Assembly (NCBI RefSeq): GCF_023343835.1
Contig: NC_064437.1
Coordinates: forward strand, 47,965,972 to 48,029,971
Source: Lagopus muta
Taxonomy: Eukaryota > Chordata > Aves > Galliformes > Phasianidae
Reading direction: 5' to 3'
Length of the DNA: 64,000 nt
Shown here: positions 61,501-64,000 of the stretch, piece by piece
How positions within the stretch are numbered: the first letter of the stretch is position 1
Layout of the letters: each line of letters begins with the position of its first letter
Made by a program: the position numbers and the translations under genes
Notes under the pieces: generated by a model
Told to the model about the DNA's origin: nothing
What the model saw: only the letters and a program-made list of their open reading frames with translations
Database searches by the model: none

Positions 61501-64000
61501 TTGCAAGAGTAAATCAGTTATGAGAGTATTTTAAAGCTGCTATTATAAACCAAGTATGGAGAACATGTTAGAGTTGTGACTTCTGGGGATGTTGCTTCTA
61601 TCAGCATCAGTCTGATTTGACACATTTACTAAGCTGTTTTGTTTGTTTAACTACGTATTACATGCTGAAAATCAAATAGGGAAGACAAGTACAAACTGAG
61701 AAATAGTAGAACAACGACCTCTCTATCACTACTGCAAAGCCCTTTCCTCAGATGCCATCTGTCTTGGAAAGGATGTTTCTCGGCTCTGCCTCATTGACAT
61801 CCAAAGGCAAACATCCAACCACTAAAACCAACAGCTCTTGCTTCAAGGAAACAGTGATGTAAAGAAAAGTATCCCAGTGATGTCCTGCAACAATTCTGGA
61901 TAACCACATGTATGTCATTTCAGTAAATGAAGCGGAGTTACTGAGCAACTTCCTATCTACCACAGAACTCAGAATTAAACTGGAAATATCACACAGGATG
62001 AAAACAGAAAAGCTGAAATTCCTGAAACTGAAATCAGTGATGAATGTATCTGTTACTTTTCAGTATGCAAACCCTGACTGATAAGGATGACAATCTTAAC
62101 TACTACCAAAATAAACTGTAGGTTTCACCATGATGTTTCATCATTTACTGGTTCCTGCTTTCCGAACATCCATGTACCATAAATGCTACTAGACATGATT
62201 GTTCCACTGGTAAAACCTGGAAACTTATCTGCAAAGGCTTGTTTGCTTTTCTGAATAAAATCCAGCAAGAAACAAATCCTTCAAAAAACTATTTCAAACA
62301 GAGCATGTCTTAACATTTGGTTACATATCTATACCACTGCTTCTTTACATCTGTGAAGCTGGGAGACAAATTTGTTCGAGACTTGAACACCCGAAACAGG
62401 GCATATTTACTACTTTTTCCTATGGGCTCCATGAAGCTCTTAGAAGTGCACCCTTCCATCCGGCATTCCAGCAGCCTAACAGAGATGCTTTGATAGCATC
62501 CTCTCCCAGTTCTCATTGGCACCAACTGATCAGACAGAACCTGAGAACAGAACTCCTGCATACATAACAAATGGGAACATAAGAGAAATAAAAATATTTT
62601 TTTTAAAAAAAATTGACTTTAAATTACTTCTAGATCAGCTCAGATATAATGCTTTTGGTTTTAGACCTTATGTCTGTGGTTTGCTACAACTCAAGAGATG
62701 TTCAGCTACCAAAACCCACATTAAGGCCACCCAGGCACTACACCCACACTTTGGGATCCCTGTGTTCCCAGACATTCCTTCCTTCAGCACACTCCTTGAG
62801 CAGCTTGAGAGCTCTGTGCTGAGAAAAGAGAAGGCAAGGAAAAATTTGAGCATATGCTCACAAAACCAGGCAGGCTCTTTCTCCTAACACAGTCATGGGC
62901 ACTGCCTTGGTCGATGGATATAAATTGCACTTTCTCCTTTAAAAATTCAAGGAAGCAAATATGGTATTCTGAAATCCTCTCTATGTAGGACTTTGAGTAT
63001 CTAAAAGGCAGCGAAACAGTCTTTCAAAAGAACAGAGATGTAGCAAAGGAACCCCCACAGATTCTGACTGATAGCCAAATAAAAAATCAGCAAGGATTTA
63101 CATGAGACCTGGAACAGCTAAATTACCTTCAACTTGAATGCCAGATTTGCATCCTACAAGGCTGAGTTTGATTTTAGAGATGACTATGAGCTTATATTAC
63201 GTGGATATCAGTATTTCTAGAAGAGAAACAAACACCTAGAGACCCTCAAAGAATATGGGCATGATACTTCTGTGATGACTAACACTAGACTGGGCTACTG
63301 CCAAAAAAAAAGCCTGGCCAAGAATCAACTCCAACTGTAAGGAAAGGACCCAGCTAATTTCATCAAAGACACTGTAACTATAGCAACAGGAAAAAGTTCA
63401 TTGAAGCTACAGAATAGAGAAGAAGGAAAAAAGGGGGCAGGGACATGTTCTTAAGCTATGATGAAGAGAGAGCAACACAAGTTGGCAAGCACAGCAACCT
63501 GTCACTGCGGATGTGTTAGGTGTGGGGGAAGTGGGCTATGCTCTGCGGGCCTTGCAGGGATGTGTGGGAGGTAAACAAAGCTCGGCTCTGTGGGACAAAG
63601 GAAATGGTGGTGAGGAGAGAGACCTGCGGGCAAGGAGTCTGCCTGAAGTAGCACACAGCCCCACGCAGCTGGCAGTCCCAAATGCAGCCCTAGACATCAA
63701 AGACTTTCAGGCGAAATTCCTGAAGACAAAATTAAACAGAGTAGAGGTTCTTCACCTCATTAATTTAACACTTCCCAGTACTGCTGTCTAGCTGAAGAAG
63801 GTGCCTGTGAGGCAGCATGACTGAACTTATGCAGGTACCTGTGTCGAAAAGGATGTGCTAAAATTCAATAACTGAAGAGGCTGGAGAACAAGAGCTGTAT
63901 TTACACAACACAGAGCAAATACACTCTCAGCCACACCACAGAAACTAGTCTTCCTGCTCCCAGGGCTGTGATCTTATCTTGCTGGGTGCCAGCAGCATGA
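41237..64000 (-). CDS. MARCHF8: Membrane-associated RING-CH E3 ubiquitin ligase MARCHF8, 5'-partial
   Basis: This E3 ligase ubiquitinates membrane proteins (in mammals the transferrin receptor, MHC class II, CD86 and others) for endocytosis and lysosomal loss. Coding exons in transcript order are 61477-61427, 51144-51065, optional 50760-49915, 48012-47832, 44004-43857 and 41541-41237. Without the cassette these give 254 residues plus stop. With about 34 N-terminal residues missing, the total would be about 288, against 291 in human. With the cassette it would be about 570, close to the long human isoform (573). The order is a disordered N-terminal region, a RING-CH finger (CRICHCEG..., PCHC, H-x2-C, C-x2-C), two membrane helices (around [20 protein letters not shown] and [20 protein letters not shown]) and a cytosolic tail. 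The tail keeps the YVQL motif and ends EILHV. The closest paralogue would be MARCHF1. The exon-by-exon match and the tail favour MARCHF8. Confidence 0.95.
41542..43856 (-). other. MARCHF8: MARCHF8 last intron
   Basis: A GT-AG intron of about 2.3 kb. Nothing coding is seen. A hairpin-forming direct repeat lies at 43683-43728, about 130 bases past the donor. Confidence 0.88.
43683..43728. repeat. Direct repeat with internal hairpin
   Basis: The 14-base motif aactgttcttttac occurs twice, about 31 bases apart. Between the copies ttcttttaca and tgtaaaagaa form a perfect 10-base stem with a 6-base loop. Confidence 0.85.
43857..44004 (-). CDS. MARCHF8: MARCHF8 exon with first membrane helix
   Basis: This exon is 148 bases with a GCCAG acceptor and a GTACGT donor. 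It encodes [16 protein letters not shown], the hydrophobic [20 protein letters not shown] helix, and [14 protein letters not shown]. It ends in phase 1 and joins the last exon to give G-ILEWPFW. Confidence 0.97.
44005..47831 (-). other. MARCHF8: MARCHF8 intron between RING-CH exon and first membrane-helix exon
   Basis: About 3.8 kb, GT-AG. It contains a 28-base A run at 47193. No exon-like sequence or repeat family is recognised. Confidence 0.88.
47193..47220. repeat. Poly(A) run of 28
   Basis: A pure mononucleotide run in a MARCHF8 intron. Confidence 0.95.
47832..48012 (-). CDS. MARCHF8: MARCHF8 RING-CH exon
   Basis: This exon is 181 bases with a TTCAG acceptor and a GTAGGC donor. It encodes [50 protein letters not shown] and [10 protein letters not shown]. 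The zinc ligands seen are Cys of ICHC, the two Cys of PCHC, His and Cys of FVHQAC, and Cys pair CELC. This is the C4HC3 pattern of the RING-CH (RINGv) family. The Trp of QQWIK, needed for E2 function in the family, is present. Confidence 0.98.
48013..49914 (-). other. MARCHF8: MARCHF8 intron after the cassette exon
   Basis: About 1.9 kb, GT-AG. Nothing is recognised beyond a short T run near 48650. Confidence 0.88.
49915..50760 (-). CDS. MARCHF8: MARCHF8 long-isoform cassette exon, 282 codons
   Basis: This open cassette is 846 bases (a multiple of three) with a polypyrimidine tract, a TGCAG acceptor and a GTTGGT donor. It begins by completing an AG-T serine codon and runs [16 protein letters not shown] Ser-, Lys- and His-rich disordered stretch with an acidic patch ([13 protein letters not shown]) follows, ending PVSASGDTC plus AG. 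Joined to 48012 it gives GDTC-R-ICHC, so the RING-CH is intact with the cassette in or out. Its 282 residues equal the length difference I recall between the human long and short isoforms. Inclusion is inferred to be alternative. The function of the inserted region is not known to me. Confidence 0.88.
51065..51144 (-). CDS. MARCHF8: MARCHF8 exon ending at the first RING-CH cysteine
   Basis: This exon is 80 bases with a TGCAG acceptor and a GTAAAT donor. It encodes [20 protein letters not shown] then SNQDIC, ending with the first two bases of the next codon (AG). It is three codons shorter than the human exon. Spliced directly to 48012 it gives QDIC-R-ICHC, completing the C-x2-C of the RING-CH finger. 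Confidence 0.95.
52130..52462 (+). mobile_element. CR1 LINE 3' fragment, best preserved in the window
   Basis: It runs from tacctgaagggaacctacac to a tail of repeated gattctgt units. The end of the CR1 second open frame is still readable: [20 protein letters not shown] then [20 protein letters not shown]. The stop is followed by the usual ggttggaact and gggtcccttccaac block. It is 5'-truncated as usual for CR1 and antisense to MARCHF8. Confidence 0.95.
55465..55516. repeat. Poly(A) run of 30 followed by (AAAAG)n
   Basis: A 30-base A run passes into four or so AAAAG units. No L1-type or processed-gene sequence is recognised upstream of it. Confidence 0.95.
58407..58424. repeat. Poly(T) run
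   Basis: About 18 T bases in the large MARCHF8 intron. Confidence 0.9.
59176..59200. repeat. (CA)n microsatellite
   Basis: Roughly ten CA units, one interrupted by an extra A, in the large MARCHF8 intron. Confidence 0.9.
61427..61477 (-). CDS. MARCHF8: MARCHF8 N-terminal coding exon ([17 protein letters not shown])
   Basis: This exon is 51 bases, phase 0 at both ends, with a TTTCAG acceptor and a GTATGT donor. Its 17 residues match the human NEKTLGH...SSNISK stretch, which fixes the gene identity upstream of the RING. The preceding exon with the start codon is not in the window. Confidence 0.93.
61478..64000 (-). other. MARCHF8: MARCHF8 5' intron, cut by the window edge
   Basis: This lies upstream of the first visible MARCHF8 exon. 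I looked on the minus strand for the conserved N-terminal start and its EREEQ-like end and did not find it, so the first coding exon lies beyond the window. No repeat family is recognised. Confidence 0.7.

Noticed and set aside
61478-64000. Possible first coding exon of MARCHF8
   Set aside because: No stretch resembling the conserved N-terminus with a fitting donor was found on the minus strand, so none is annotated.

Overview
The window is vertebrate nuclear DNA, almost certainly from a bird. It has long non-coding stretches, multi-exon genes with GT-AG introns, and many 3'-anchored CR1 LINE fragments ending in ATTCTATGATT-type tails. It also has compact introns and no SINE/L1 background of the mammalian kind. 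A galliform such as chicken would fit, but the species cannot be fixed from the sequence alone. There are no prokaryotic operons, CRISPR arrays or complete mobile elements.

Two protein-coding genes are supported, both on the minus strand. ALOX5 (arachidonate 5-lipoxygenase) is complete: 14 coding exons run from the start codon at 31034 down to the stop at 10941. The spliced exons add up to exactly 2025 bases (674 residues plus stop), and every junction is GT-AG and in frame. All five iron-ligand positions are identifiable. MARCHF8 (membrane RING-CH E3 ubiquitin ligase) is 5'-truncated by the window edge. Its exons in view run from 61477 down to the stop at 41237. They include an optional 846-base cassette exon (49915-50760) whose 3' end reproduces the Cys-Arg junction of the RING-CH finger.

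Layout: 1-10,480 is non-coding flank 3' of ALOX5, with CR1 fragments and microsatellites. From 10,480 to 31,034 is ALOX5 with its 3' UTR. From about 30,780 to 31,200 is the GC- and CpG-rich ALOX5 promoter/first-exon region. From 31,240 to 36,900 is intergenic DNA. From about 36,900 to 41,236 is the inferred long 3' UTR of MARCHF8. From 41,237 to 64,000 are MARCHF8 exons and introns, including an intron of about 10.3 kb holding the best-preserved CR1 copy. The first coding exon of MARCHF8 (about 34 residues in mammals) lies beyond position 64,000.

The genes are neighbours by conserved linkage and do not share a pathway. ALOX5 makes leukotriene precursors in leukocytes. MARCHF8 ubiquitinates membrane receptors for endocytosis and lysosomal degradation. 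Points of interest are the head-to-tail orientation (I recall the mammalian pair as convergent), altered regulatory residues in avian ALOX5, and the cassette exon that keeps the RING-CH intact in both splice forms. I found no convincing previously undescribed system.
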